This document shows positions 22,353-30,837 of a DNA stretch of 64,000 nt, piece after piece (the first letter of the stretch is position 1; each line of letters opens with the position of its first letter). Below the pieces are notes generated by a model. That model was not told the origin of the DNA. It worked only from the letters and a program-made list of their open reading frames with translations, and did not search any database. The stretch comes from Blastomyces gilchristii SLH14081 (Eukaryota; Ascomycota; Eurotiomycetes; Onygenales; Ajellomycetaceae). The DNA is taken from positions 972,828 through 1,036,827 of the forward strand of contig NW_003101665.1 of assembly GCF_000003855.2 (NCBI RefSeq). The letters are read 5' to 3'. Position numbers and translations under genes: made by a program.

Positions 22353-22440
22353 GATTGGTTTGCTTTATTTAGTCAGTCCTTGACGGTCCGGACCAGAAGA
22401 ACGCCAAGGCGCGACTTTGAGATGGCCTTGATAGTTGATT
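22303..22440 (-). repeat. LINE-C 5' tandem repeat (about 74 bp)
   Basis: Two units sharing CTTGACGGTCCGGACCAG, followed by a related ...ACGCCAAGGCG...GACT/CAACT stretch, start at about 22303 and 22377. Repeated 5' units next to the ORF1 start recall promoter monomers of some LINEs; transcription function is inferred only. Confidence 0.6.
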
Positions 22441-22694
22441 GGTGTTCTGCATGAAGCTAATAGTCAAAAGATGTGGATCCCTATTCAGTTCATTCAAGAA
22501 TGAGATAGATAAATGCTCAGACACTGTTGAATTAGATATTCTCAACCGAGCTTTCTGCAGTCCGACACTCGACATCAGTCATGGTACACAGAAACATTTT
22601 CAAGATGCATCTAATATTTTCATAAATCTATTCTTGAGTAGTTGTTTAATGTCATAGATTCATTCCTAAATGCCCGTAATGTTACACGCAGTTT
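22441..22694. other. Gap between two LINE sequences
   Basis: About 250 bp of intermediate composition. No gene or repeat recognised. Confidence 0.5.
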
Positions 22695-23285
22695 AACGCA
22701 TGGCTCCTGACCAATCACTTGCTGCAGGAACAGCCGACATCGCCGACATGGGGATATTCAACAAACACAAAAAATCATGGAGAGACATTAGCCGCAGACC
22801 TGCATCTTCCAGCTTCGTACCTTTTCGCGGCCCGAGCCACGAATGTGAAAAGGAGGCGGCGGAACGTCAAAGCTATGATTCTATCTCAGAAGAATGCTAC
22901 TGGGACTGATTACATCATGAATCAAAGGCCTCATGATAAAACGACTCTCGCCTTTATCAGCTCAGCGATCACACAGATGCGGACAGGAAAGATTGGACTG
23001 CGAGCATACCTCCACGCCATCAACAAAGCTGACACCAACAAATGCCAATGTGGTTGGGGACCACAAACGGTACGCCACATCCTCCTGGAATGCCGAAACT
23101 GGATGGAAGAACGAAACCGAATGTGGGGAGGCATGTGTGGACATAAAACGCATTCTCTGTAGCTCGTCAATGGCGGTACAAGCAGCAAAGATGATTCTGA
23201 GGACTGGGCTCCTGGGACAATTCCAGGCAGTTCCATCCACAGTACTCCAAGTGATTATTAGTAAACAGAAGCAGAGGAGTATCTG
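22695..23285 (+). pseudogene. LINE-D: C-terminal fragment of a LINE ORF2
   Basis: Plus-strand frame from about 22719 to 23162 with a run [10 protein letters not shown] followed by a zinc motif C-x-C-x7-H-x3-C (C-Q-C-G...V-R-H-I-L-L-E-C) near 23042-23095. This is the usual end of fungal LINE ORF2 proteins after RNase H. Near 23140 the frame shifts, and the family-like ending [14 protein letters not shown] continues in another frame (to about 23225). Composition is normal with no RIP-like damage. It is 5'-truncated, opposite in direction to LINE-C, and too short to act. Which LINE it came from is unclear. Confidence 0.75.
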
Positions 23286-23711
23286 AGCTCTTGTAGAAGG
23301 TAGCAATTCAGTCAATGAATAGCTTGATCTTTGAAACAAGAGCAGAAGTGTCTGTATTTATAGTTGTACACCAATCAATCAAAGGCCTCATGACGGATTT
23401 TGTCTTGAGACAATGTACACAAGACAGTGGCAGACCTAAGAGAATCCTCCTAGACCATTCTTCACGAGTGAAATATCACATGCCTAGTCTCTTGGTAGTA
23501 GACTCATATTCTTATTAGCATATGTTGTATTTTGTCTTGAGTCTGCTATCTAATGATTTATTGTGTCACGGGCTGGGTGGCACAGCAGCTATGCCAGAAC
23601 AAGACTACATCACTCTTGAGAGTCTCTACTCATTGCGCTTACGGGCTCGAGTCTATCAGCATACCTCAGTCTGCATATTACATTAAATTTTATGATCAAT
23701 TTTCCCTGTCT
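23286..23711. other. Non-coding stretch, possible pol III boxes
   Basis: No gene seen. At 23574-23660, TGGCACAGCAG resembles an A box and GGGCTCGAGTCTA a B box, about 65 bp apart; stem pairing expected of a tRNA is poor. It may be a SINE relic or chance. Confidence 0.25.
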
Positions 23712-23990
23712 TGGAACGGCTGACTTGGGGAGACTGTTGACCTGGGGAAAACGGCTGACTTGGGGAGACTGCTGGCCTGGGGAAGACGGCTGACTTGGGG
23801 AGACTGTTGGCCTGGGGAAGACGGCTGACTTGGGGAGACTGCTGACTTGGGGAGACTGCTGACTTGGGGAGACTGTTGACCTAAGAAGGCTTGCAACAAA
23901 AGCAGCAGTGCGACAGAAATGTTCTGGGAAAGACGGCTGGCTTGAGGCCAGAACCTTCCCCAAGCCAACAGTCTCCCAAGTCTTCTCTAA
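23712..23990 (+). repeat. GACTTGGGGAGACTG minisatellite with inverted end
   Basis: About ten tandem units of 16-18 bp around GCTGACTTGGGGAGACTG, in higher-order groups of 34-51 bp (23712-23882). A 45-bp insertion of the GTCGCACTGCTGCTTTTGTT family follows in reverse direction at 23883-23928. Reversed copies of the GACTTGGG unit lie at 23935-23985. The minus strand reads as an open frame, but that is a translation of the repeat, not good evidence of a gene. Confidence 0.85.
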
Positions 23991-24144
23991 AACTTGAATA
24001 TGTTTTCGTCTCTACAATTCTATAAATTTTGGAATGATCACCCACTTCAGTTCTCATGACAGAGTAGTTGTTCTCATTTCAATGCTATACATGGAATACT
24101 TCTGTATTTTTACTCCTCAGTATAAATATTTTCAGTGAGAACAG

Positions 24145-24760
24145 AGAGATATGCGAGAAACAACAACAGAAAGCATGGCAGTGCACTATAGTACCAGATT
24201 TCTCAAGAGTTGCTGGAAACCAACAGTTCAAGAAAGCTTAGTCATTTGAATTTTTTTTGAAAGAAATCGCGCGCGGCAACATTCGCGGCTTCTTTGGCCA
24301 GAGAGATGCGTAGGAGAGCCAAATGGGTTGTGGTTGAAATGGATTGCGAGCGAATAGGATGGCGAGCGAAATGGATTGCGGGTGAAATGATGGTGTGTAA
24401 GGAACTGTACGTACTGAATCGTACGGTAGATCTCAATCAGGTAAGGAATAGTGAAGGAGGAAACTAGAGAGATATTGAGTGGGGAACAACAACAGGAAGC
24501 GCTGCAGTGCGCTACCAGTTGATATCTCAAGAGTTGCTGGAAACCAGCAGTTCAAGGAAGCTTAGTCATTTGAATTTTTTTGAAAGAAATCGCGCGTGGC
24601 AACATTCGCGGCTTCTTTGAAGCCGGAGAGCTGTGTAGAAGAGTCAAATGGGTTGCGAGCCGAAAGGAGTGCGAGCCGAAAAGGAATGCGAGCTGAAAAG
24701 GGATCAGGTGAAGAGAAGAGTTAGCCGAAAAAGGGGCGGGCGATATGGAGCGCCAAAAGA
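24145..24760 (+). repeat. Direct duplication of about 320 bp
   Basis: Two diverged tandem copies start near 24145 and 24467. They share AACAACAACAG.AAGC, TCTCAAGAGTTGCTGGAAACC, a T-run, and CGGCAACATTCGCGGCTTC-like blocks, then short repeats of GCGAGC(C)GAAA type. No gene seen in them. Function unknown. Confidence 0.75.
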
Positions 24761-24769
24761 ACACCGGCT

Positions 24770-24796
24770 TGGCTTGGCTTGGCTTGGCTTGGCTTA
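24770..24796 (+). repeat. (GGCTT)n microsatellite
   Basis: Five tandem GGCTT units next to the 3' end of the RING gene. Confidence 0.9.
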
Positions 24797-24893
24797 GACT
24801 AAGCAATCACCATGTAGACCTCCAACTCTTCCGCCTCTTTCCACCACCCATGATTTCAATATTAGATGCGAGGTTGGCCATAAAAATTTCTAC

Positions 24894-25522
24894 CTAGTAG
24901 CTCTTGACAACACCAGTGATAACCTGACGACATGTTCCGCAGGTTGCGCCAATGGGGGGAAGGCATTTTGGGCAATACCGATGTCCACACAGAAGGGTCC
25001 TCCACCCTGATGGAATGATATAACAGATCTGACATTGACATTGATGCTTCAGCTCACGGACTTCAGTCTCAAGCCCACAGACTTCAGTCTCAAGCTCACA
25101 GATTTCAGTCTCAAGCTTGCCGACCAGCCCATCCTTTCTAGTCATTTCTGCACGCAGATGCTGCACTTCTTCTTCCAGCACTTTTCTCTTCACATGCTCC
25201 GCCTTGAAAATGTCATGAATTCCCTGGTTCGCGGTTTCCTATCTCAATATCAGCAAAGAAACAGCCCCACCATGAGCCACACGGGGAAGAGTCTTACCAA
25301 AACAGTGCCCAAGTTGGGTATTTTACATTTTTTCGGTGGCTGCCACATTTCGGAGGGTGCTGGGCTATCAAATAGAGCCTCATACATCGGATAGCTGTAG
25401 TCTGTGCAGGGCCTCTTTCTTCGCAGCTTTCACGCTGGGGGCTGGTGTTCATCCATCTCCGCATCTGAACTGATGATGATAGTGTTATGAAGCCCGTCGC
25501 GAGGACTATCAGCTGACGCCAT
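24894..25522 (-). CDS. Coiled-coil RING-finger protein gene, one in-frame TGA
   Basis: Exon 25298-25387 (from ATG at 25387) joins exon 24894-25238 across a 59-bp intron (GTAAGA...CTGAT...ATAG, phase 0), giving 144 residues. The C-terminal 50 residues are a RING domain: C-Q-I-C, then C-G-H-x2-C-x2-C and C-G-T-C, i.e. a C3HC4-type set of metal ligands. The region before it is a heptad-like Leu/Glu/Lys stretch (coiled coil). RING proteins usually act as E3 ubiquitin ligases. The frame is also open upstream to an ATG at 25522 except for one TGA after 30 codons, at a spot suiting Trp; so either the gene starts at 25387, or the longer form is broken by a single G-to-A or C-to-T change. Acting alone or with partners is unknown. 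Its apparent GTG start at 25193 is an artefact of the intron. Confidence 0.7.
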
Positions 25523-25774
25523 GATTAAAGGATGGTTGTGCCCTGGAAATGCGGCTCACTAGGAACGGCTCGTGCTGCAAGGAGGTGACTCCAGATGCGA
25601 GGCTGTGGGTAAACAAAGAAGAATGATGAAGAGCACCAGTGGGGGAAAATAGATTCTTTTATGTTCGCTCGGTCGCCTTCGAGTACACAAGGGCCTCCGG
25701 GCGGGTTTCAGCGGTGTAGGATGGGAAGTGGAAAGGAATTGAAAGAAAGATGGATTCAAAGGCGGGAGGGAGCC

Positions 25775-25784
25775 CATATATATA
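25775..25784 (-). promoter_or_regulatory. TATA box of the RING gene
   Basis: On the minus strand GGGTATATATATGGGC, about 250 bp upstream of the ATG at 25522 and followed by a CT-rich leader. A leader intron ending ...CCCACAG near 25610 is possible but unproven. Confidence 0.5.
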
Positions 25785-25861
25785 CCCAGGGCCGGGGAAG
25801 CAGTCACGCGAGTTCAGGCTGTGCTGTCTCATCTGTTGGGAGCCAATAAGCCTCACTGAAC

Positions 25862-27050
25862 ATGTGCAGGGGAATAGCGTCGCAAATTTTCACTGGCAGT
25901 CAACACCCTGAGACCCTAGGGAAAAGCCCTAGAACCGGATGGGCTCGGAGTGAGATGGGGAGAACAACCTTCGTAGCCAGTGAACTGGGGTCGTTAGGCG
26001 TGCTTTCCCTCTTCGATTCCTTTCCGGTGAGGGAGAACCGTCGGCAGGTCTGGGAGGTAACATCGTACGTGGAGGTAGCCATGTTGTGAGATGAGATGAT
26101 GAGATGCTGTTCTGCCCCGATCCAGGCGGCACTTGACGTCTCTATATGTCCCACGTTCAACGCCCCCCTGCGAACAGAATAGGTCGAGGATAGGCAAAAT
26201 GGTAGCTGAGATGTGCCTTGCGTGGGTCGCCAATCATCCACACTGAAGCAGCTGCCGAACCGGGGGATGATGCATTGAAGGGGAGGACCATCGCAGACAT
26301 ACTCCTGGCTTCACCCTCATGCCATATCGAGCCCATGGACATCTCGTTTCCAATCACCCAACACGTAGCGAGATTCGAGGCACAACTGCATGTCAGCGCT
26401 TCTTGCCAGAGGGCGCAGCGAGATGGGCGCCAGATCAACAAACTTGAGCTCTCATCCAGTCAATATTGATCAGGTGGAAGGACAATCCCACACCAAATGA
26501 GCACTTGAACCAGTCAAATCTGCCCCAAACCCTCCTGATGCGCCAGGAAAGTTAACCGACCAACTTCCAGACCTTTCCTACGGTCAGTAGGACCGGGGCA
26601 AGAGGCAAGGGGCTGGCACGTAATGGAGGCCGAGCTGCACCCAATCCCAATCATTGAGGCTTATCATTTTGCAATACACATACCCACGGGTACGGCTTGG
26701 CAATCCCATGATGGCTTTATACGCGAGAGCAAGATGAAGCAAAATACAAAATGCAGCTTGTGCTCTGCTCCTATAATTCCCGCTGGTTTCTGTCCACAGG
26801 GTGCTGGACCCTTTCCTCCAGTCAATAAGGCGAGGGATAAGGGGCAGGCATGTAATGAAAAGGCAGAACCTGACCCACAGCCAATCATCTGTCCTGGAAA
26901 CAGTGCGACAACACCCCTGACTTCCCCCTGTGCTGCTTTTGTCAGAGGCGCAGTGAGGTAGGTGTAGGAGAAGCAGACTCCCCGCCAGTTAGAATGGACC
27001 AGGTGGAAGGTAATGCTGACAGGTGATGCTGCCAGTCAAATGAACATGGT
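25862..27050. other. Intergenic island, no gene supported
   Basis: Balanced composition with overlapping ORFs on both strands, none with a recognisable domain or intron structure. Two diverged direct duplications are visible: 26400-26530 resembles 26940-27055 (shared CAGAGG.CGCAG.GAG and AGGTGGAAGG), and 26590-26660 resembles 26820-26890. It is likely the upstream region of the next gene. Confidence 0.4.
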
Positions 27051-27059
27051 CTAAAAGGC

Positions 27060-27067
27060 TATAAAAG
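27060..27067 (+). promoter_or_regulatory. TATA box of the 27162 gene
   Basis: CTATAAAAGG about 100 bp upstream of the ATG, followed by a CT-rich stretch (27070-27150) of the kind found around fungal start sites. Confidence 0.65.
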
Positions 27068-27161
27068 GCACTTCCCCTCTCATCTGAATACAGCCTTCAG
27101 TCTCCTTCAAAATCTTCTTCCCTCTTCAAGATATTTGCTCGTCTTGCTGCACGTCCTCAAC

Positions 27162-27811
27162 ATGGATAGACAAGGAACCGAGAACCCTCCTCCATTACCC
27201 AGTCAGCATCTGTCGCCCGATGCGCAGCAAAATTCTACCATCCCAACTTATCGCGATGCGTTGGGTGACTTTCTCCAGAAGGTGCCATCCCAAACCCATG
27301 CCTCGGGTAAGAATTCAATGACATATTGCCTCCTCCCCTTCTCCTCTGTTTTGCTCTATATAATGCCCTCTTCTATTTCTATTTCTCATGTCAGACTGCA
27401 GCCTCTTTTAACGTCCCAAACAAGCGGCTGTCTGTTGACAGGACCTCAAATAACCTGTCTCAACATTCTGGCGACATCGAACCCGAAGATAAAGACAATA
27501 TCTCAGATTCTGGGGCTACAACAGAACCTTTGGCTGATGGCGTGTTGGAGAATCTTCACTATCGGTATGAGGCGGGGGAGGTTGAGAGGAGTCCTAAGAT
27601 CTGTCATGTCGGAGAAAAGGTATTGCGAGACAGTAAATATGTTCGCAATGTGCGCTATGTGGTGGAAACGTATCTCCCGGACAATTGGCTCCCGGGCAAT
27701 GCCAGGTTCAAGCTGCGGAAGCAGGAGGAGAAGCAACAAAGAAAGAAAGAGAAGATACAACGAAAGAAACGTCTGAGCACATTACGTCCTCGACCATCAA
27801 CACGCAATTAA
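27162..27811 (+). CDS. Hypothetical protein, two exons
   Basis: Exon 27162-27306 and exon 27402-27811 joined by a 95-bp intron (GTAAGA...CTGCAG, phase 1) give 184 residues. The AG seven bases earlier would put a stop in frame, so the second acceptor is preferred. The N-terminal half is polar and Pro/Ser/Gln-rich, the middle is acidic (residues about 70-100), and the C-terminal 35 residues are strongly Lys/Arg-rich (K-Q-x-x-K-x-K-I-Q-R-K-K-R-L), which could be a nuclear localisation signal or nucleic-acid-binding tail. No domain recognised. A good TATA box, a CT-rich leader and a canonical intron support a real gene. It lies alone in the island and may be lineage-specific. Confidence 0.65.
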
Positions 27812-28140
27812 TGGAAGATGGGATGTTCGCTTGTCAATTATGCCAACCAAAACACTCATTTGTTTATTTGATATTATAATACCCAATCATTTATCCACCT
27901 GCTCGCCCTTGCATAAAATTAGAATATAAGAGTCGACAGAGTGGTGGGCTACCACCCAAAGCCAATTTCCCTCGTGGGATCAGTGAGTGGTGCCCGAAGT
28001 CAGTTCCCTCAGAGACTATATTGTCTCGGGGAACTGTTATAATTGTGGTCATTTGATAAGAAAATGTTGTTTTCTTCGTGGGTTTCATGTCCTCGGGTAC
28101 TCACCACCCTGAAGAGCCGTAAAATGATGGCTTTTCTCAT
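27812..28140. other. Intergenic, nothing recognised
   Basis: 3' flank of the hypothetical gene. The words CCCTC(G/A)TGGGATC and TCAGTTCCCTCAGAG hint at degraded repeats leading into the next repeat block. Confidence 0.4.
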
Positions 28141-28680
28141 TGAAATCGCGGCCTTCTTTGGGTGCTAATTATTCCTGCGGAACTGAACACCCTGGGGGAA
28201 TCCCTCCCGGCTTCCAGAGATAGAGTCCCATGTGGTGTCAGCAGCCTTAAGGAAGTGAACTCCTTGGGGAAGGTGATCCCTTGGGAGATGCCACAATTTT
28301 GAGCGAAAAGGCCACAAAGATAGAATCCTTTGGGAGGGCCATGACTTGAGCGAAAGGCCATAAAAATAAAGGCCCTTGGGATGCCATAATTTTTGAGTGA
28401 AAGGCCACAAAGAATGACGATCCTAGAGGGACGCCACTGAAAGACCAGAATACTTAGAACTTCTAATTGATTCTCAGGGGTAGCCATGATTTCTGCTCAA
28501 AGCGACGATAATCTACTAATCCCCAAGGATGACATTTTGCACTCACGATGCTGAACGAAAACCACAGAAATGAGGCCCCTGACGGATACCATATATTTTG
28601 AGTGAAAGGCAACAAAAAATAACGATTCTCAAGGGGCGCCACCAGCTTTTGCCGAGAAACCAGAATACTTGGAACTTCTT
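28141..28680 (+). repeat. Degenerate tandem repeat of about 55-60 bp
   Basis: Imperfect units share TTTTGAG(C/T)GAAAGGCCACAAA followed by GA.GATCCT.GGG..GCCA. At least five copies are traceable (near 28290, 28340, 28385, 28590 and in part 28540). The words ACCAGAATACTT.GAACTTCT close two groups at about 28443-28470 and 28658-28685, suggesting a larger duplicated unit. Confidence 0.65.
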
Positions 28681-29884
28681 ATTGAGTGTGCAATCAATAT
28701 AAAATTTAACTTTCCAAAACAGGCAAAGGCTCTGCTTAGTAATTTTCTCTACTTCATTGTAATTTACAACAAACAAATTTTCATCTATTCATGCTTATTC
28801 TCAAGTTTCCCTTGTTTTCCCCTCTTCCCCTCTCTGAACTTCAGATATTTCATGTAGTTCTCGCACGTCATTCGGGATGGAGGGGGATAATGCTTCTCCT
28901 ATCTCTGTAAGAGTGTGTCTTTTCTGGGCTGTATCAGACATGGCACTCACTATGTCTTCATCTGGTGGTGGAAAGTGGCTGCTCAGGGAATCAGACTTGT
29001 TAAAATTAATTGTAAAGTACTGATTGTCTTCATGGATGAGAAGGTAGACACCTTTGCAGTGGCAGTCATCGAAGTAGCTGCGCAGCATATGTTGGAGTGT
29101 GCCTTTCTGTCAATAACGCATCTGTACAAGTCTACTGTGCGCAGTCCATGGCTTCTTGACATGCTTTGAGTTTGATGGTTGCATAATGTAGCATTTGATT
29201 CCAATGAAGATAAAGATCTGGGACTTGATAGTTATCTCTTGGCACAATGGGAAGAGATCTCAATTTATAGCCACGAGTGAGTGTTGTCTAGAAATAGGGT
29301 GGCGTTCATTGAGCCAAATGGCGCTTTTTAAAAGTGTACTTCTGTCGAACGTCTTTTCGAACGATCAGTCGTTTTGCCGCGACGATTGCATGCTTGGGCC
29401 ATGATCTGCAATCCAAAACCGTGGCCCTCATCATTTTGACTCGATTTTCTACTCGGCCACGCCATCTGAATTCATAGCCACACTTTGCACTAGAGCAGAT
29501 ATTGTGCTTGGACCAGAAGAAGTCTACAGAATTGGGAATGAATAAAATGCCCACAAATGTAAAAAGTCGAAATTGCAGGAATGACATCATTTAGAGACGC
29601 GTTTAGTGATTAAGAAACCGTGGCTCCATAGTGCGTACTTTACCGCTTTCTCTCATCAGTCTGTCACCATGTCAAATATTTTCTTCCCGTGTCGTCGCAT
29701 TGCATGATATGCGTGGAATACGGCAATCATGCGCAAAAGGGTGACTAGTGGAGAATTCTCACCAGTTCCACTCCAAGGTACCCTGGGCGGCTTCTCGAGC
29801 TGGTACTCACGCTAGTTGCTTTTAGCACTGTAATTGGTGGGTCTCCAGCGGCTATTTCAGGCGCCCTGTTGATTTCAGAAACTG
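28681..29884. other. Intergenic, no gene supported
   Basis: Mixed composition. A 95-codon minus-strand frame at 28801-29088 is the longest, but I found no domain, splice or promoter support, and its upstream continuation has stops at the chance rate. Nothing else seen. Confidence 0.4.
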
Positions 29885-30004
29885 TTGAATTTATTTTTGA
29901 TTTGACTTTTTGAACTTTTGAAAATCTTTTCTACATTTTTGATCTTTTATCTTCTTATTTCTTTTACTAGTCAGTACTTTCTTTGCTGTAAGTCAGCTTT
30001 TATT

Positions 30005-30175
30005 CTAGGACATTTCCGTTGCACAGGACATTTCTGTCGCACTGCTGCTTTTGTTGCAAGCCTCTTTTTGTCACTAGAACATTTCTGTCGCACTGCTGCT
30101 TTTGTTGCAAGCCTTCTTTTGTCCCAGGACATTTCTGTCGCACTGCTGATTTTGTTGCAAGCCTCTTTTTGTCAC
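30005..30175 (+). repeat. 51-bp minisatellite (CATTTCTGTCGCACTGCTG)
   Basis: Three good copies start at 30029, 30080 and 30130 (period 51 then 50), with a degenerate copy before them near 30010. The unit contains GTCGCACTGCTGCTTTTGTT. One copy of the same unit lies reversed at 23883-23928. Read in one frame it encodes H-F-C-R-T-A-A-F-V-A-S-L, and this peptide occurs in open frames at both places. Confidence 0.85.
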
Positions 30176-30473
30176 GCAGGCAGTTATGCAGCGTACGACT
30201 ATAAATACAGATGTTTCCGCTCTTTGTTTCAAAGACCAAGCTTTTCGTGGGCTGAATCGCTTCCTTTCCGCCAGAGCTCAGACATTTCTCTACCGATAAT
30301 CTTATCTGTTCTGTATAAAACAATGCATGTGTCTCAAATCCATTGGCTGAAGGAAATGGCAGATACCATGTCGGTAAAGCTAAGAAAAACCAAGAGCCGT
30401 CACGTGCTGGAATCCGCTGGAAGACCAGCTATCAGTCACCCTACAGTTGCAACTTCTTGTTGGAGCTACTACA

Positions 30474-30589
30474 TGTAGCATCCGCCCTAGTGGCGTTGCC
30501 GTAGCGACCGCTCCGCCTACACGTGATCTCATATGTAATATATATAGCTAGCTCTTCCTACACGAATACAACAGATTAACCATCCCACA
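30474..30589 (+). repeat. Copia-1 5' LTR
   Basis: 116 bp, TGTAGCATCC...CCATCCCACA, containing TATATATAGCTAGC as a likely TATA region. Keeps its CpG sites. Confidence 0.95.
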
Positions 30590-30837
30590 GGTTATAGCCC
30601 GGATAGCACATTTTTACAAAGAATTATATTTTTTTTTTCTTACTTTTGTTTAAAAACACCTGTGTAAGCATTGAATGTGTTCATCTCAGATAGGAGAATT
30701 CTTTTATCACATTTACATTGCATGTTTCAAGTGTATCTACTTGATCAGTAATTGAAATAGCAGAACTCTACTGTATAATATAACATTTTTTTTTTTTTCA
30801 GTTTCTTCATTCAATTCTTCTTTGACTGATAAGTGAT

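Larger units (their letters stand above)
18060..22440 (-). mobile_element. LINE-C: Tad-like non-LTR retrotransposon, half degraded
   Basis: Minus-strand LINE with a 5' tandem repeat (22303-22440), ORF1 (20928-22352) and ORF2 beginning at 20934. The 5' 2.9 kb have normal base composition and open frames; from about 19.44 kb leftward the same ORF2 becomes AT-rich and full of stops. ORF2 shows endonuclease, then RT motifs to about 18.1 kb. RNase H and the 3' tail were not found, so the 3' end is lost or unreadable beyond the T-rich tract. A 424-bp TRIM-like element sits in the endonuclease part. Class: Tad-like, from zinc knuckles in ORF1 and endonuclease and RT style. Confidence 0.9.

Noticed and set aside
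23565..23665. A tRNA gene or SINE from A-box and B-box matches
   Set aside because: The boxes are about 65 bp apart, stems do not pair well and no repeat copies are seen; kept only as a weak remark.
23610..23968. Minus-strand ORFs of 90-117 codons over the GACTTGGGG minisatellite
   Set aside because: Ser/Pro/Gln repeats result from translating the tandem DNA; two frames are open at once.
25193..25193. GTG as translation start of the RING protein
   Set aside because: The frame continues upstream to 25238, where an AG acceptor joins in phase to an exon with a normal ATG.
28801..29700. A long minus-strand gene continuing the 95-codon frame at 28801-29088, with stops read as former Trp codons
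   Set aside because: Upstream of 29088 the frame has about eleven stops in roughly 250 codons, which is the chance rate. Reading each TGA as Trp is then circular. No domain or splice support.
29918..30478. A 186-codon secreted-type protein ending at the Copia-1 insertion
   Set aside because: The middle is the 51-bp minisatellite with a phase change in its last copy, and the hydrophobic start is T-rich DNA. A short gene start near 30323 with a TATA-like GTATAAAA at 30313 remains possible but unsupported.
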